A stretch of 64,000 nucleotides of DNA from Advenella kashmirensis W13003 (GTDB lineage Bacteria > Pseudomonadota > Gammaproteobacteria > Burkholderiales > Burkholderiaceae_B): NCBI RefSeq assembly GCF_000506985.1, contig NZ_KI650979.1:558001-622000 (forward strand), in the 5' to 3' direction. Positions within the stretch are counted from its first letter, which is position 1, and each line of letters starts with the position of its first letter. The position numbers and the translations under genes were made by a program. The notes beneath the pieces were generated by a model, which did not search any database, was not told the origin of the DNA, and saw nothing but the letters and a program-made list of their open reading frames with translations. This document shows positions 41,597 to 50,772 of this stretch, in pieces.

Positions 41597-43114
41597 ATGA
41601 AAGTTGTCGTCGCACTGGTTCGCCATGAAACCAACACCTTCTCACCGATTCCCACCCAACTGGCTTCGTTCTGTCGCGGTACACAAACCGATGGGCCCGC
41701 TTATGGCCAAAATGCAAAGCAATTGTGCGAAAACACAAACAGCGCTGCAGCCGCCTATTTGGACCTGGCCGAATCACTGGACGCAGAAGTAGAGTTCGCC
41801 ATTCTCGCCAACTCGGTCCCCAGCGGCACGGTGCAGAAAGCCGCGTTTGAACATATTGCAGATACGGTTGTCGCCGCTGTACAAAAGGGATGCGATGCCG
41901 TCCTGCTTGATCTGCATGGCGCCATGGTCGCGGAAGGCTACCCGGATGCCGAAGGTGAACTCTTGCGCCGAATCAGGGCGGTCGCGCCAGCGCCGGTACC
42001 AGTCGTGGTCGCCCTGGATTTCCATGCCAATTTCAGCGATGCGCTCATTCGACATGCCACCATTATTACGGGCTATTGCACTTATCCCCACGTCGACATC
42101 TATGAAACAGGGAAACGGGCCATGCGCACGCTCAAACGCATCCTGTTTGAAAAATTGGATACCACCATTGTCTGGCGCCGTCTGCCAATGCTAACGCATA
42201 TGCTGAAACAGACACCCGCCGGCCAGCCTATGAAGGACATCATGGACAAAGCCATGAAAGCCGAAGCAGAGGGTGTAGTCCTCAATGCTTCCGTCTTTGG
42301 CGGATTTCCCCTGGCCGATATACCTCACGTGGGCCTGTCAGTGGTCATCGTTGCAGAAAAATCCAGGAAAACAGAAGCAGAACAATTACTGGATGAATTG
42401 TGCAACATGGCCTGGTCCAGAAGAGACGACTTCGTCTACGAAGTCGAGCCATTGTCCGCGTCCATTACCAAAGCCAAACAGCTGGAACACGGCCCGGTCA
42501 TTCTGGTGGACCATGGCGACAATTGCGGTGCAGGCGGCGTCACAGACGTCATGGCCGTGCTGGAAGAAGTCATGAAGCAGGGACTCACAGACGTGATTGC
42601 CGGCCCGATCTGGGATCCACAAGCGGTCGACATCCTGATACAGGCGGGCGTTGGCGCAACGTTGACAATTGATCTCGGCGGCAAGACCGATATGCCAGAA
42701 CTCGGCCTGAAAGGACAGCCGCTGCAAATAACCGGGACAGTCATCAATATCACAGATGGCAATTTCCAGATCACCGGTCCCATGTTCACCGGCATGTGGT
42801 TAAGCCTGGGCCGCACGGTCGTCTTGGAAAGCAACGGTGTCACCATCTTTATTTCGGAAAAACCGCAGGAGCCGTACGATGTCGGCGTATTTACTCACGC
42901 CGGCATTGATCCGTTCAGCAAGAAATATGTGTTGATCAAGTCACGCCAGCACTTCAGGGCCGGCTTTGAGAAAGACGCCAGGCACATCGTGCTGATTGCA
43001 GGCCCCGGCGTATGCAGTTCGGACTACGGCATTTTTCCGTTTCGCCATCTGTCCAGGCCGATTTATCCGCTGGATCGCGACGCCAGCCCATCGCATGCAG
43101 AAGGGACTCTGTAA
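41597..43114 (+). CDS. M81-family metallopeptidase (MlrC-like)
   Basis: A 505-residue protein of the MlrC (microcystinase C) family of zinc peptidases and relatives, some of which cleave amide bonds of small acids. The signature RHETNTFSPI is at residues 9-18, with H10 and E11, followed by DLHGAMVAEG near 112-121 and DFHANFSDAL. The start at 41597 has AGGA upstream; an earlier frame overlaps the Bug gene and is rejected. No signal peptide is seen, so it is cytoplasmic. Together with the Bug gene before it and the divergent LysR this looks like an uptake-and-cleavage unit for an unknown amide acid. Confidence 0.9.
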   Translation: MKVVVALVRHETNTFSPIPTQLASFCRGTQTDGPAYGQNAKQLCENTNSAAAAYLDLAESLDAEVEFAILANSVPSGTVQKAAFEHIADTVVAAVQKGCDAVLLDLHGAMVAEGYPDAEGELLRRIRAVAPAPVPVVVALDFHANFSDALIRHATIITGYCTYPHVDIYETGKRAMRTLKRILFEKLDTTIVWRRLPMLTHMLKQTPAGQPMKDIMDKAMKAEAEGVVLNASVFGGFPLADIPHVGLSVVIVAEKSRKTEAEQLLDELCNMAWSRRDDFVYEVEPLSASITKAKQLEHGPVILVDHGDNCGAGGVTDVMAVLEEVMKQGLTDVIAGPIWDPQAVDILIQAGVGATLTIDLGGKTDMPELGLKGQPLQITGTVINITDGNFQITGPMFTGMWLSLGRTVVLESNGVTIFISEKPQEPYDVGVFTHAGIDPFSKKYVLIKSRQHFRAGFEKDARHIVLIAGPGVCSSDYGIFPFRHLSRPIYPLDRDASPSHAEGTL

Positions 43115-43128
43115 TTCTGCGCCGATCA

Positions 43129-43163
43129 GCAGCCAGCGCCTTAAGGATCAGGCGCCGGGCTGC
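43129..43163. terminator. Bidirectional hairpin between M81 and 5'-nucleotidase genes
   Basis: GCAGCC-A-GCGCCT pairs with AGGCGC-CG-GGCTGC around an 8-base loop between two convergent genes. It overlaps the stop of the nucleotidase gene (43148). There is no T run, so strength is uncertain. Confidence 0.5.
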
Positions 43164-44110
43164 TCTGGGGCTTTGAGCGCTTCCTTATTGGTAATGCCAA
43201 ACGGAATATGCACCGAAGGCACAAGCGAGCTGGTCAATTCCAGATGAGCAGACTGATCGTCAAAAAAGATATGCGGCTTGAGCACGCCCAACACATGTTT
43301 TTTTGCAATACCGCCAAGAAAAAACGCGTCATTGGTCATCACGCCCCAGTTCTTCAGCGTATTTAATGCCCGCTCATGCGAAGGCGCATTTCTGGCGGTC
43401 ACCAGAGAAACCCGCAAGCGATTCTCGTAATCGGGATTCAGCTTCTTGAACTCTTCCTCGATCGATTGTATTTTCGATACCCGAATCAAAAACTCCTGCA
43501 AGGGGCCCGGGCTGTGCGTATTCATCACATTTGCCACCTCATGCGCATGAAAATCGCTTAAGCCCGACGCCTGCATAATGCTTTCTGATTCATCGCTGGC
43601 CAGAACGCCATCGAAGTCGAAGGCGATGCGCAGTGCCTTGTCTTCTTCGTCATCGTCAAATTTTGAATCCAGCACATGGCCTGCCGGATAGCCGGATTTG
43701 ATGGCCTCGTCCACGTCCGATTTATTGCCAGAGAGAAAAAGCGAAATATTCAGTGAAGGAATGTATTCGTAGGGCGATTTTCCCTGCATGAAAATAGCAC
43801 GCGTGATACCCAGCCCATAATGTTCGATGGTTTTCATGACACGCAGTCCCGTATCGGGATCGTTGCGCGACAGCAGGATCACCTCGACCAACGGATCTTC
43901 CGGATCCGGTCGCAAATCATTTAGCGACAGCAGCCGCTTGATAAATGGAAAAGCGATGCCTTTGGGTAAGGGTGTATTCAGATTTTGTGCCTGAAACTTT
44001 CGATAGGCTTCCTCGCCGTCCCGCTTGAATACTGCATCCGAATCAGTCAAGTCAAATACGGCGCTGGATGCCACGCCGATGACCAAGCGATTGTCTAGAT
44101 CGTAGGGCAT
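43148..44110 (-). CDS. 5'-nucleotidase (cytosolic NT5C1-like)
   Basis: A 320-residue protein of the 5'-nucleotidase family (Pfam 5_nucleotid_C-unrelated, HAD-like NT5C1 type), which dephosphorylates nucleoside 5'-monophosphates. The HAD motif DFDGVLASDE (D-x-D) lies near residue 168-177 and a later KKHVLGVLKPHIFFDDQ segment binds magnesium. GGGGG precedes the ATG at 44110. It stands alone between convergent and tandem genes of other pathways, about 120 bases from the amidohydrolase gene. Confidence 0.9.
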   Translation of the reverse strand: MPYDLDNRLVIGVASSAVFDLTDSDAVFKRDGEEAYRKFQAQNLNTPLPKGIAFPFIKRLLSLNDLRPDPEDPLVEVILLSRNDPDTGLRVMKTIEHYGLGITRAIFMQGKSPYEYIPSLNISLFLSGNKSDVDEAIKSGYPAGHVLDSKFDDDEEDKALRIAFDFDGVLASDESESIMQASGLSDFHAHEVANVMNTHSPGPLQEFLIRVSKIQSIEEEFKKLNPDYENRLRVSLVTARNAPSHERALNTLKNWGVMTNDAFFLGGIAKKHVLGVLKPHIFFDDQSAHLELTSSLVPSVHIPFGITNKEALKAPEQPGA

Positions 44111-44230
44111 GGTGTTTTCCCCCAGTGATACCGGTTCGGCGTGCTGCTTATTAAAAGAGGTTGCGTGGTCATTCTCGAATGTAATACCGAAGCTGTCGAT
44201 GATGCCCTGTATTTTATCGAATAACCCGCC

Positions 44231-45109
44231 CTATTTCGCCTTTGCTGCTACTCTGTCGAACCGATAAAGCCTTGCGGGATTTTCAATCAGGACTTTTCGA
44301 CTGACCTGTGGGGTCGCGAGCCAGGCTGATCGCTCTTGCACCAGCGCTTCAGCAGGAGTATCCCTGTAGCGGCTGACGTCAGTCGACAATTTCCCCACTT
44401 CCCGGTTGGTGTGCGGCCAGTCGCTGGCCCAAAGAATTCGTTCGTCATTGGCCGCAAGCAGCGCATGAGCGAGCCCGGCTATTTTTTCTGCATCATCGAC
44501 GCGGCCGACCCGATAGGCGCCCGACAGTTTGATGTACACATCGCCCGCCACCAGTGTCCTGTAGAGTGCTTCGGATTGCAATTGAGTTAACGCGAGAGCC
44601 GGCGGAATCAGCCCGAAATGATCAATAACAAGGGGTACGGGAAGCGAACCCAACTGAGCCAGCGCCGCGTTTATCGTCTTGTATCCAGCATACAATTGAA
44701 GATGCCAGCCGGATCCCGCCAATCGGGATGACCAGTAGCGGATCGCCTCCAGCGCAGCGGACAAGTCGTCAGCACCGGTGCTTTCCAGATTGATCCGCAA
44801 TCCGACAATACCCTTGGCCGCCATGCAAGTCAGTTCTTCATCACTCACCCCTCTTCGCATCACGGCAACTGCACGAAAACGCTCGGGTGCGGCTTCCAGG
44901 CAGTCGATCAGGCAACTGTTGTCTGTACCGTAGACGCTTGGCTGCACAATAACAGCCCGTCCCACCGACATACGATCCATATGCTGCAGCAACGCCGGGA
45001 GGCCCGCCGGGGCTGGCGTATATGGCCGGTCTTTGCTCATGGGATATCGATCTTGCGAACCAATGACATGTACATGGCAGTCGCAGACCCGTTCTAGGCT
45101 AGATAACAT
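44231..45109 (-). CDS. Amidohydrolase (LigI-like, 2-pyrone-dicarboxylate hydrolase type)
   Basis: A 292-residue metal-dependent hydrolase of the amidohydrolase_2 group. The N-terminal metal motif is D10-x-H12-x-H14 (CDCHVHV), with later ligands in VIDHFGLI and the aspartate of ILWASDWPHTN. Similar enzymes open lactones such as 2-pyrone-4,6-dicarboxylate, or decarboxylate. The ATG at 45109 has GAGGG 7 bases upstream; a nearby TTG is rejected. Last gene of the operon with dehydrogenase and two Bug genes. Confidence 0.88.
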   Translation of the reverse strand: MLSSLERVCDCHVHVIGSQDRYPMSKDRPYTPAPAGLPALLQHMDRMSVGRAVIVQPSVYGTDNSCLIDCLEAAPERFRAVAVMRRGVSDEELTCMAAKGIVGLRINLESTGADDLSAALEAIRYWSSRLAGSGWHLQLYAGYKTINAALAQLGSLPVPLVIDHFGLIPPALALTQLQSEALYRTLVAGDVYIKLSGAYRVGRVDDAEKIAGLAHALLAANDERILWASDWPHTNREVGKLSTDVSRYRDTPAEALVQERSAWLATPQVSRKVLIENPARLYRFDRVAAKAK

Positions 45110-45148
45110 TTTCAATCCCTCAGACGATGGCGTTTCAGCATCGATACT

Positions 45149-46225
45149 TCATGAAACCCGCGTTTCGCCGCTGGACAACAACTCAACCAGCGCCTGCCCG
45201 ACTTCTTTCGTACCAAGTTGACCACCCAGGTCTTTGGTTACTTTCCCGGATTCGATGGAATCAGCAATTGCCTGAAAAATGGCTTCGGCAGCCTGGGTAA
45301 ACCGGGACGCCTGATTGCGCTGACCATACCAGTTCAGCAGCATTGCCGCAGATAGAACCTGAGATACCGGATTGGCAACATTCTGGCCGGCAATATCCGG
45401 CGCTGAACCATGCGCTGCCTGACCCATCGCATATTTGTCACCTGCATTCAGCGAGCCGCCCAGGCCAAGACTGCCGGACAATTCGGCCGTCAGATCGGAC
45501 AGAATATCGCCAAACATATTAGTGGTCACAATGACGTCGAACTTGGCTGGATCGCGCACCACATGCGCCATCATCGCATCGACAATGAAGTCATCAATCC
45601 GGACCTCCGGAAATTCGCGTCCCACTTCATGACAAATATCAATGAACATGCCATCCGCAATTTTCAGCACATTTGCCTTATGCACGATAGACACATGTTT
45701 ATTGCGCGTCATGGCCAGTTCAAATGCAGAACGTGCAATCCTTTCACAACATTTGCGCGTAATGCGCCTTAACGAAATCACCACATCTGAAGTAATCAGC
45801 AGCTCGCTGCTGCCTTGTTCGATATTTCGGTCGGCATAAAAACCCTCTGTATTCTCGCGAACCACCACCAGATCGAACTCACCCAGGCGCGCCGGCACAC
45901 CGCGATAGGTTCGCGAAGGCCGGATATTGGCATAAAGATCGAGCTCCTTGCGAAAAAACTTGGATGGATTGATCTCTCCCTTGGCTTCGTCCTTGAAATC
46001 ATAGGTCGCCATCGGGCCGAGCATCAGGCCGTCGGCTTGCTTGACTTTCGCCAGTAACTCGGCGGTAACGGTACTGCCATATTGTTTCAAGCTGTCGTGC
46101 CCCGCCACATCATGCGTCAGCTCCAGCTCCAGGCCAAAGCGGGCCGAAGCCGCATGCAGCACATTTTCGGCAACATCCATGGTTTCCGGTCCGATTCCAT
46201 CACCCGGAAGAATTACGATTTTCAT
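45149..46225 (-). CDS. Isocitrate/isopropylmalate/tartrate-type dehydrogenase
   Basis: A 358-residue NAD(P)-dependent beta-decarboxylating dehydrogenase. GDGIGPE at 8-14, RENTEGFYA, the catalytic lysine in VHKANVLKI and the metal aspartates in NMFGDILSDL are all visible, and HGSAPDIAGQ ends the nucleotide site. The family includes tartrate dehydrogenase, isopropylmalate dehydrogenase and homoisocitrate dehydrogenase; the REN rather than RPN loop favours tartrate- or 3-hydroxyacid-type substrates. Located 39 bases before the amidohydrolase gene and 34 bases after a Bug gene, in an operon of hydroxyacid use. Confidence 0.91.
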   Translation of the reverse strand: MKIVILPGDGIGPETMDVAENVLHAASARFGLELELTHDVAGHDSLKQYGSTVTAELLAKVKQADGLMLGPMATYDFKDEAKGEINPSKFFRKELDLYANIRPSRTYRGVPARLGEFDLVVVRENTEGFYADRNIEQGSSELLITSDVVISLRRITRKCCERIARSAFELAMTRNKHVSIVHKANVLKIADGMFIDICHEVGREFPEVRIDDFIVDAMMAHVVRDPAKFDVIVTTNMFGDILSDLTAELSGSLGLGGSLNAGDKYAMGQAAHGSAPDIAGQNVANPVSQVLSAAMLLNWYGQRNQASRFTQAAEAIFQAIADSIESGKVTKDLGGQLGTKEVGQALVELLSSGETRVS

Positions 46226-46259
46226 ATTTTCCTGTATCCGCTAAATGAGTGTTAATTGA

Positions 46260-47267
46260 TTATTCGATGACAATACCCGCCGACTGAATAAGCTGGGTAT
46301 ACTTGCCAATCTCGGCCTTTACAAAGTCCGTAAATTGCACTGGCGAATTGGCGGTGACCGCTGCACCGTCTGACTCCAGTCGGGCGCGAATGGCTGGTTG
46401 CTCCAGAATCTTGTTGATTGCCTGATTCAGGCGCAGGATCACCTCCCGCGGTGTGCCCTTGGGGGCGAAATACCCGCCCCACAAACTGTAGTTGAAGCCA
46501 GGCACGGTTTTCTCTGCTACTGTTGGAACCCCTTCCAATGCTGCAAGGCGCGTACCCGTTGTCGTTGCCAGCGCCTTCACTGTGCCGGACTTGATGTGGC
46601 CCATCGCCGCTGAGACGCTCGAAAAAAAGCAGTCAACCTGGCCGCCGATCACATCCGTCATTGCCTGTCCGGCGCCCTTATACGGTACGTGGGTCATTTT
46701 GGTATGAGTGCCGAGACCCAATGCCACTGCTGCCAAATGGCCGGGCGTTGCCGTTCCCGACGAGGCGTAATTGACCGACTCAGGTACTTTTGCGGCCTTA
46801 TCGATCAATTGTTCAAGCGTATTGAACGGCGAGTTCTTTGCCGTAATCAGGACCAACGGCGAATCTCCCACCAACACGACCGGCTCCAGCGCTTCGAGCG
46901 CCTTGTAGCCTGCGTTCTTGTTGGCAACGGGATTGATCGCAATTTCACCGGTCTGCCCCAGCAACAGGTGGTGCCCGTCCGGCTTTTCACGAATAATGAG
47001 GCGCGTGCCGAGCATGCCCGATGCGCCCGGACGATTTTCCACCACCACAGTTTGCCCGAGGACCTTACCCAGAGGCTCGGACAGCATTCGGGCGAAAAGA
47101 TCCCCCTGACCGCCCGGCGCATATGGAACCGTCACTGAAACGGGCATCGTCGGGTAGGATGTCTCACTGGCGTGGCTCGCGCCGATACGCGCCACCGGTA
47201 GCGCCAGTAACGCACAGCCCGATTGCAAAAATCGTCGCTTGCTGATCAATGAATCTTGCCTGTTCAT
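46260..47267 (-). CDS. Bug-family binding protein with Tat-like signal
   Basis: A 335-residue receptor. Its N-terminus has a twin arginine (SKRRFLQSG, residues 9-17) before a hydrophobic stretch ALLALPVARIGA, suggesting export by the Tat route instead of Sec as in the other copies. The ligand loop PYAPGGQGD has aspartate 56; MTHVPYKGAGQAM and GTVKALATTT are also typical. It stands between the GntR gene (73 bases) and the dehydrogenase gene, so it is the second Bug of this operon and not a copy of the one at 48047. Confidence 0.92.
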   Translation of the reverse strand: MNRQDSLISKRRFLQSGCALLALPVARIGASHASETSYPTMPVSVTVPYAPGGQGDLFARMLSEPLGKVLGQTVVVENRPGASGMLGTRLIIREKPDGHHLLLGQTGEIAINPVANKNAGYKALEALEPVVLVGDSPLVLITAKNSPFNTLEQLIDKAAKVPESVNYASSGTATPGHLAAVALGLGTHTKMTHVPYKGAGQAMTDVIGGQVDCFFSSVSAAMGHIKSGTVKALATTTGTRLAALEGVPTVAEKTVPGFNYSLWGGYFAPKGTPREVILRLNQAINKILEQPAIRARLESDGAAVTANSPVQFTDFVKAEIGKYTQLIQSAGIVIE

Positions 47268-47340
47268 ATTTCATCCTCGTTATTTTCTGTGGCAACATCT
47301 GCTCTCCGTTACCCAGAGCCCCGTTCCATCCGGAACCGGA

Positions 47341-47982
47341 TCAGCCGACGTCACGCAATATTTTCAGGCGCTCCAGGAACGCCTGCCTGATATGCTGCTT
47401 GGCAGCCATATTAGCCGCCTCCGGATCCCGCTTGCGTATGGCCTCCAGAATTTGGCGATGCTCTGCTACGGCTTTTTCTGCTCGCTGAGGAGACTGCAAA
47501 GTGCTACGACCCAGCAAAAACGTGGTATCGGTGATGGACTGCAATGTGCGAATCAAGTGCTGGTTATGCGCGGCGCCATAAATGGCTTCATGAAACTGCA
47601 AGTTCATCCTGACCGGATCGCTCTCGGGTAGCGCGCTTTGTTCCAGAATGAATTGCATATTATCGATTTCAGCGTCCGTCGCATGACGGGCAGCGAACTC
47701 GGCCGCCGCACCTTCCAGTACCTCGCGCATCGCATACAGCTCGGTCACTCCCTGGCGATCGATCTTGGTGATCACCAGCCCACGCCGTGGCTCATGTGTC
47801 AAGAGCCGTTCGTCCTCCAATCGTTTGAGCGCTTCCCTGACAGGCGTGCGACCCATGCCGATCAGCTTTGAAATTTCCAGCTCGCGCAGGCGCGCATCGC
47901 CGCTGAAAAATCCGCTCAGGATTTTTTGCTTGATATCGCGATAAGCCGCGTGAAACTGGGTATTGTCTTTGGAAATAGGCAT
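47341..47982 (-). CDS. GntR-family transcriptional regulator, FCD subfamily
   Basis: A 213-residue regulator. The winged helix spans about 8-72 (SKLIGMGRTPVREALKRLEDERLL) and the FCD domain about 80-205 (YAMREVLEGAAAEFAARHATDAEI, LQFHEAIYGAAHN, AEHRQILEAI). It sits inside an operon, 64 bases after one Bug gene and before another, and may bind the 36-bp palindrome at 49042-49077 whose core TGTATACA resembles FCD-type operators. Effector unknown; likely the acid carried by one of the two Bugs. Confidence 0.92.
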   Translation of the reverse strand: MPISKDNTQFHAAYRDIKQKILSGFFSGDARLRELEISKLIGMGRTPVREALKRLEDERLLTHEPRRGLVITKIDRQGVTELYAMREVLEGAAAEFAARHATDAEIDNMQFILEQSALPESDPVRMNLQFHEAIYGAAHNQHLIRTLQSITDTTFLLGRSTLQSPQRAEKAVAEHRQILEAIRKRDPEAANMAAKQHIRQAFLERLKILRDVG

Positions 47983-48046
47983 GGTGGTTACTCAACTGAC
48001 GGTTCGGTGGGAAAGCCAAAGCGCGCTGCTGATCGTCCGCTTCGCA

Positions 48047-49021
48047 CTATGATTTCGGTATTGTATCGACAACCGACTTCCATACCGCCAGTTCCTGCTC
48101 CAGCATTTGCCCAAACTCGCCTGGCGTACCCGTCACGACATTGGCACCTTCCTGCTTCAGGCGATTGCTGATCAACTGCCCTTTTGCAACTTTGTTGGCT
48201 GTGGCATTCAGCCTGTTCACGACAGGCTCGGGAAGACCAGCGGGCCCCAGGACGCCCCACCAGGTTTTGATATCGAAATCTTTCACGCCTGACTCCTGCA
48301 ATGTCGGCACGGAGGGAAACAGGGGTGAACGCTCCTTCGAGGTCATGGCCAGCAGTTTTACTTTATCGCCCCGAACCTGCTCAAGCATCGTCGGCATGGT
48401 CGCAAAAAAAGCCTGCACGCGACCGGCAATCAGATCCAGCGTAGCCGGGCCGCTACCCCGATATGGCACATGAGACATGGTCACGCCCGTGCGTTGCGTG
48501 AACAGCGCGCCCGACAAATGATTGATGCTGCCCGGACCCGCAGAGCAATAATTCACACCACCGGGATCAGCCTTTGCTTTCTTGAGCAGCTCGTCAACGT
48601 TATTGACGCCAAGGGATTTGTCGACCACCAGCATCAGCGGGCCGTTGCCCAATTGCGCGACGGGTGTGAAATCCTTAATGGGATCGTACAGCTTGCTCTG
48701 TTCCCAGGCTGCGTTTGTCGCGAAGGTCGACGTTGCAAACAGGAGTGTGTAGCCATCCTTGCGGGCCTGGGCCACCCTGGCGGCACCAATGGATCCTCCA
48801 CCGCCACCTCGATTCTCAACGACGATCGTCTGACCCAGCGCCTTTCCGAGTTCGGATGCGAACTCCCGGGCAATGCTGTCTGTACCGCCGCCAGCGGCAA
48901 AGGGTACGACAAGTGTGATCGGCTGGGTCGGCCAGGCGTCCGGCGATTGCGCCAGCGCAGTCCCATTGGCCAGCGCCAACAGCAAGGTGGCAACCGGTGC
49001 CAGCCATCCGCTTTTATTCAT
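48047..49021 (-). CDS. Bug-family periplasmic binding protein, first gene of the operon
   Basis: A 324-residue receptor with signal peptide ending GTALA|QSPDAW. The ligand loop PFAAGGGTD has aspartate 48, and a glycine-rich VVENRGGGGGS stretch replaces the usual ENRPGA, an unusual variant. The start lies 21 bases from the 36-bp palindrome at 49042-49077, so it is the direct target of the operon's control. The following GntR, second Bug, dehydrogenase and amidohydrolase genes share its strand. Confidence 0.93.
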   Translation of the reverse strand: MNKSGWLAPVATLLLALANGTALAQSPDAWPTQPITLVVPFAAGGGTDSIAREFASELGKALGQTIVVENRGGGGGSIGAARVAQARKDGYTLLFATSTFATNAAWEQSKLYDPIKDFTPVAQLGNGPLMLVVDKSLGVNNVDELLKKAKADPGGVNYCSAGPGSINHLSGALFTQRTGVTMSHVPYRGSGPATLDLIAGRVQAFFATMPTMLEQVRGDKVKLLAMTSKERSPLFPSVPTLQESGVKDFDIKTWWGVLGPAGLPEPVVNRLNATANKVAKGQLISNRLKQEGANVVTGTPGEFGQMLEQELAVWKSVVDTIPKS

Positions 49022-49041
49022 TGTTTCCTCCAGACTGTTTA

Positions 49042-49077
49042 TTTAAATATATTTTTGTATACATAAATATATTTAAA
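49042..49077. promoter_or_regulatory. 36-bp near-perfect palindrome, candidate GntR operator
   Basis: Arms TTTAAATATATTT (49042-49054) and AAATATATTTAAA (49065-49077) are perfectly complementary and flank the core TGTATACA (49056-49063), with a single mismatched pair over 36 bp. It lies 21 bases upstream of the Bug start at 49021. Confidence 0.75.
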
Positions 49078-49336
49078 CGGATAGTACACGAGGTTTACCA
49101 AAGGTGTAAAGACAATTTGCCACGAAGTAACTAAATGCCGAACTGCTTACTGAGTGGATAAGCCCTTGTAAAGAGCACCCAGGAAAACAGCATGAATGTC
49201 TGGAAATCAGGGTTAATACCAGGTTGTTGCGGTGCATCTGCCCGATTAGACTACGTTGTCTCATTTGTGAATCACTGTTTCATATATAAAACGTTCAAAT
49301 TTGATTGAAAATATTCGGACCCACTGGAGTAAAACG
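49078..49336. promoter_or_regulatory. Divergent region with IclR-like dyads
   Basis: No gene is seen. Close to the cupin start it holds GTTTCATATATAAAAC (49277-49292, one mismatched pair) and TTCAAATTTGATTGAA (49294-49309, 5-bp arms). They probably act as operator sites for the IclR regulator at 50769-51626. Confidence 0.5.
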
Positions 49337-49864
49337 ATGACCGACACAAATAGCCCCCCACAGTCTTTGCAATGTCCCGACGGCGTGTCGCTGCAGGACT
49401 GGATGGAAAGCCGAATCGCCCGCTACGCCACCAGAAAATACGATTGGGAGGCATTGAAATTTCAGGCAGATTTTGACCCCAAGTATCGGCGTGCGCAGAT
49501 GCGTTATGTTGGCACTGGCGGCACCGGGGTCGCGAGCGATGCCAACACCGTGCCGGCCGAACACTTCACCTTTTCTACCATGGTCATTCCCGCCGGCCAC
49601 GAAGGCCCCCCCCATCTGCATACCGATGTTGAAGAAATTTTCTTTCTGATTCGCGGCAAGCTCAAGGTTGTAATAGAGAAAGACGGTGAGCGCTTCGAAA
49701 CTGTGATGACCGATCGGGACCTCATTTCGGTGCCACCGGGCGTCTATCGTGAAGAGATTAATATTGGAGATGAAGATGCACTCATGTGCGTCATGCTTGG
49801 TTCAAAAAAGCCGGTTACTCCTACCTATCCGATCGACCATCCCTTGGCCAACGTTAAACGCTAG
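49337..49864 (+). CDS. Cupin-domain protein
   Basis: A 175-residue single-domain cupin. The metal-binding motif is visible as H93-x-H95 and E99 or E100 in GPPHLHTDVEEIFFLIRGKLKV. GGAG lies 8 bases before the ATG. The N-terminal 70 residues (SLQDWMESRIARYATRKYDWEALKFQADFDPKYRRAQMRY) form an added helical region. Such proteins may be dioxygenases, isomerases or sensors; the function is unknown. First gene of a five-gene operon with alpha/beta hydrolase, IclR, aspartate dehydrogenase and Bug. Confidence 0.85.
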   Translation: MTDTNSPPQSLQCPDGVSLQDWMESRIARYATRKYDWEALKFQADFDPKYRRAQMRYVGTGGTGVASDANTVPAEHFTFSTMVIPAGHEGPPHLHTDVEEIFFLIRGKLKVVIEKDGERFETVMTDRDLISVPPGVYREEINIGDEDALMCVMLGSKKPVTPTYPIDHPLANVKR

Positions 49865-49887
49865 TACCTGTGGAGTTGTTACCGTTA

Positions 49888-50772
49888 ATGTTTTCCGACT
49901 CCCCTAAGCCAACGCTTTCTTCTGAAGAATTGCATGACTTGAATCAGCGATTCCCGCTGGTTCGAATCGCTACCGAAACGGGGCAGCAGATCGCATTCCG
50001 TTCCGCAGGAACCGGCCCGGTTACTGTCGTCTGTCTGCACGGGATCGGCTCGGGCTCTGCGTCCTGGATAAACGTTGCGCGACAGTTACCTTCCGGATTG
50101 AGGCTAATTGCATGGGATGCACCCGGTTACGGCGAGTCATCTTCCTTGACCGCAGAGTGCCCCAAAGCAACAGATTACGCTCATTCACTTGCAAATATGC
50201 TGCAAATCCTTGGCGTACACAGCTGCGTTCTGATCGGCCATTCACTTGGCGCAATGGTCGCCAGTGCATATGCTCGCGAGGCAGAGCGCAACGCGGTAAA
50301 AGCACTCTTGCTCATTAGCCCGGCGCAGGGATATGGAGCAACGGCAAAAAAGCAGACGCGAAACCGGATTCTCAATGAACGCATAAGCCAATTGGAAAAT
50401 GATGGTGTAGTGAATATGGCTGTTAAACGTTCGAGTCGTCTGCTATCGAATCGGGCAACCGAGGCCGACCGCAAATTGGTCATCTGGAATATGGTTCGCC
50501 TGCACGACAGGGGTTATCGACAGGCCGTCAATCTGCTTTGCAACGACGATCTGACGGAATACCTGCCGCCGCCCGAAGATATATGTGTTCAGGTTGCCTG
50601 TGGAACGGAAGATATCGTTACCACACCAGAAAGCTGCGCCCAAGTTGCGCGCCGGTGTGGCCGACAACTAATTCCTATTGAAAATGCTGGCCACGCCTGC
50701 TACGTGGAACAATCCGGGCAAGTTCTGAATATCATGACGACTCTCATTCGCACTTTTCGGGAAACGCAATGA
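49888..50772 (+). CDS. Alpha/beta hydrolase
   Basis: A 294-residue hydrolase. The oxyanion segment is CLHGIGSGSASW at 49-60, the nucleophile S119 is in IGHSLGAM, the acid is in GTEDIVT and the base in NAGHACYVE. The pattern matches meta-cleavage-product and carboxylesterase-type hydrolases. It begins 24 bases after the cupin stop and overlaps the IclR gene by 4 bases at its end. A GTG start at 49870 is possible. The substrate is likely the oxidised intermediate formed by the cupin partner; this is inference. Confidence 0.88.
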   Translation: MFSDSPKPTLSSEELHDLNQRFPLVRIATETGQQIAFRSAGTGPVTVVCLHGIGSGSASWINVARQLPSGLRLIAWDAPGYGESSSLTAECPKATDYAHSLANMLQILGVHSCVLIGHSLGAMVASAYAREAERNAVKALLLISPAQGYGATAKKQTRNRILNERISQLENDGVVNMAVKRSSRLLSNRATEADRKLVIWNMVRLHDRGYRQAVNLLCNDDLTEYLPPPEDICVQVACGTEDIVTTPESCAQVARRCGRQLIPIENAGHACYVEQSGQVLNIMTTLIRTFRETQ

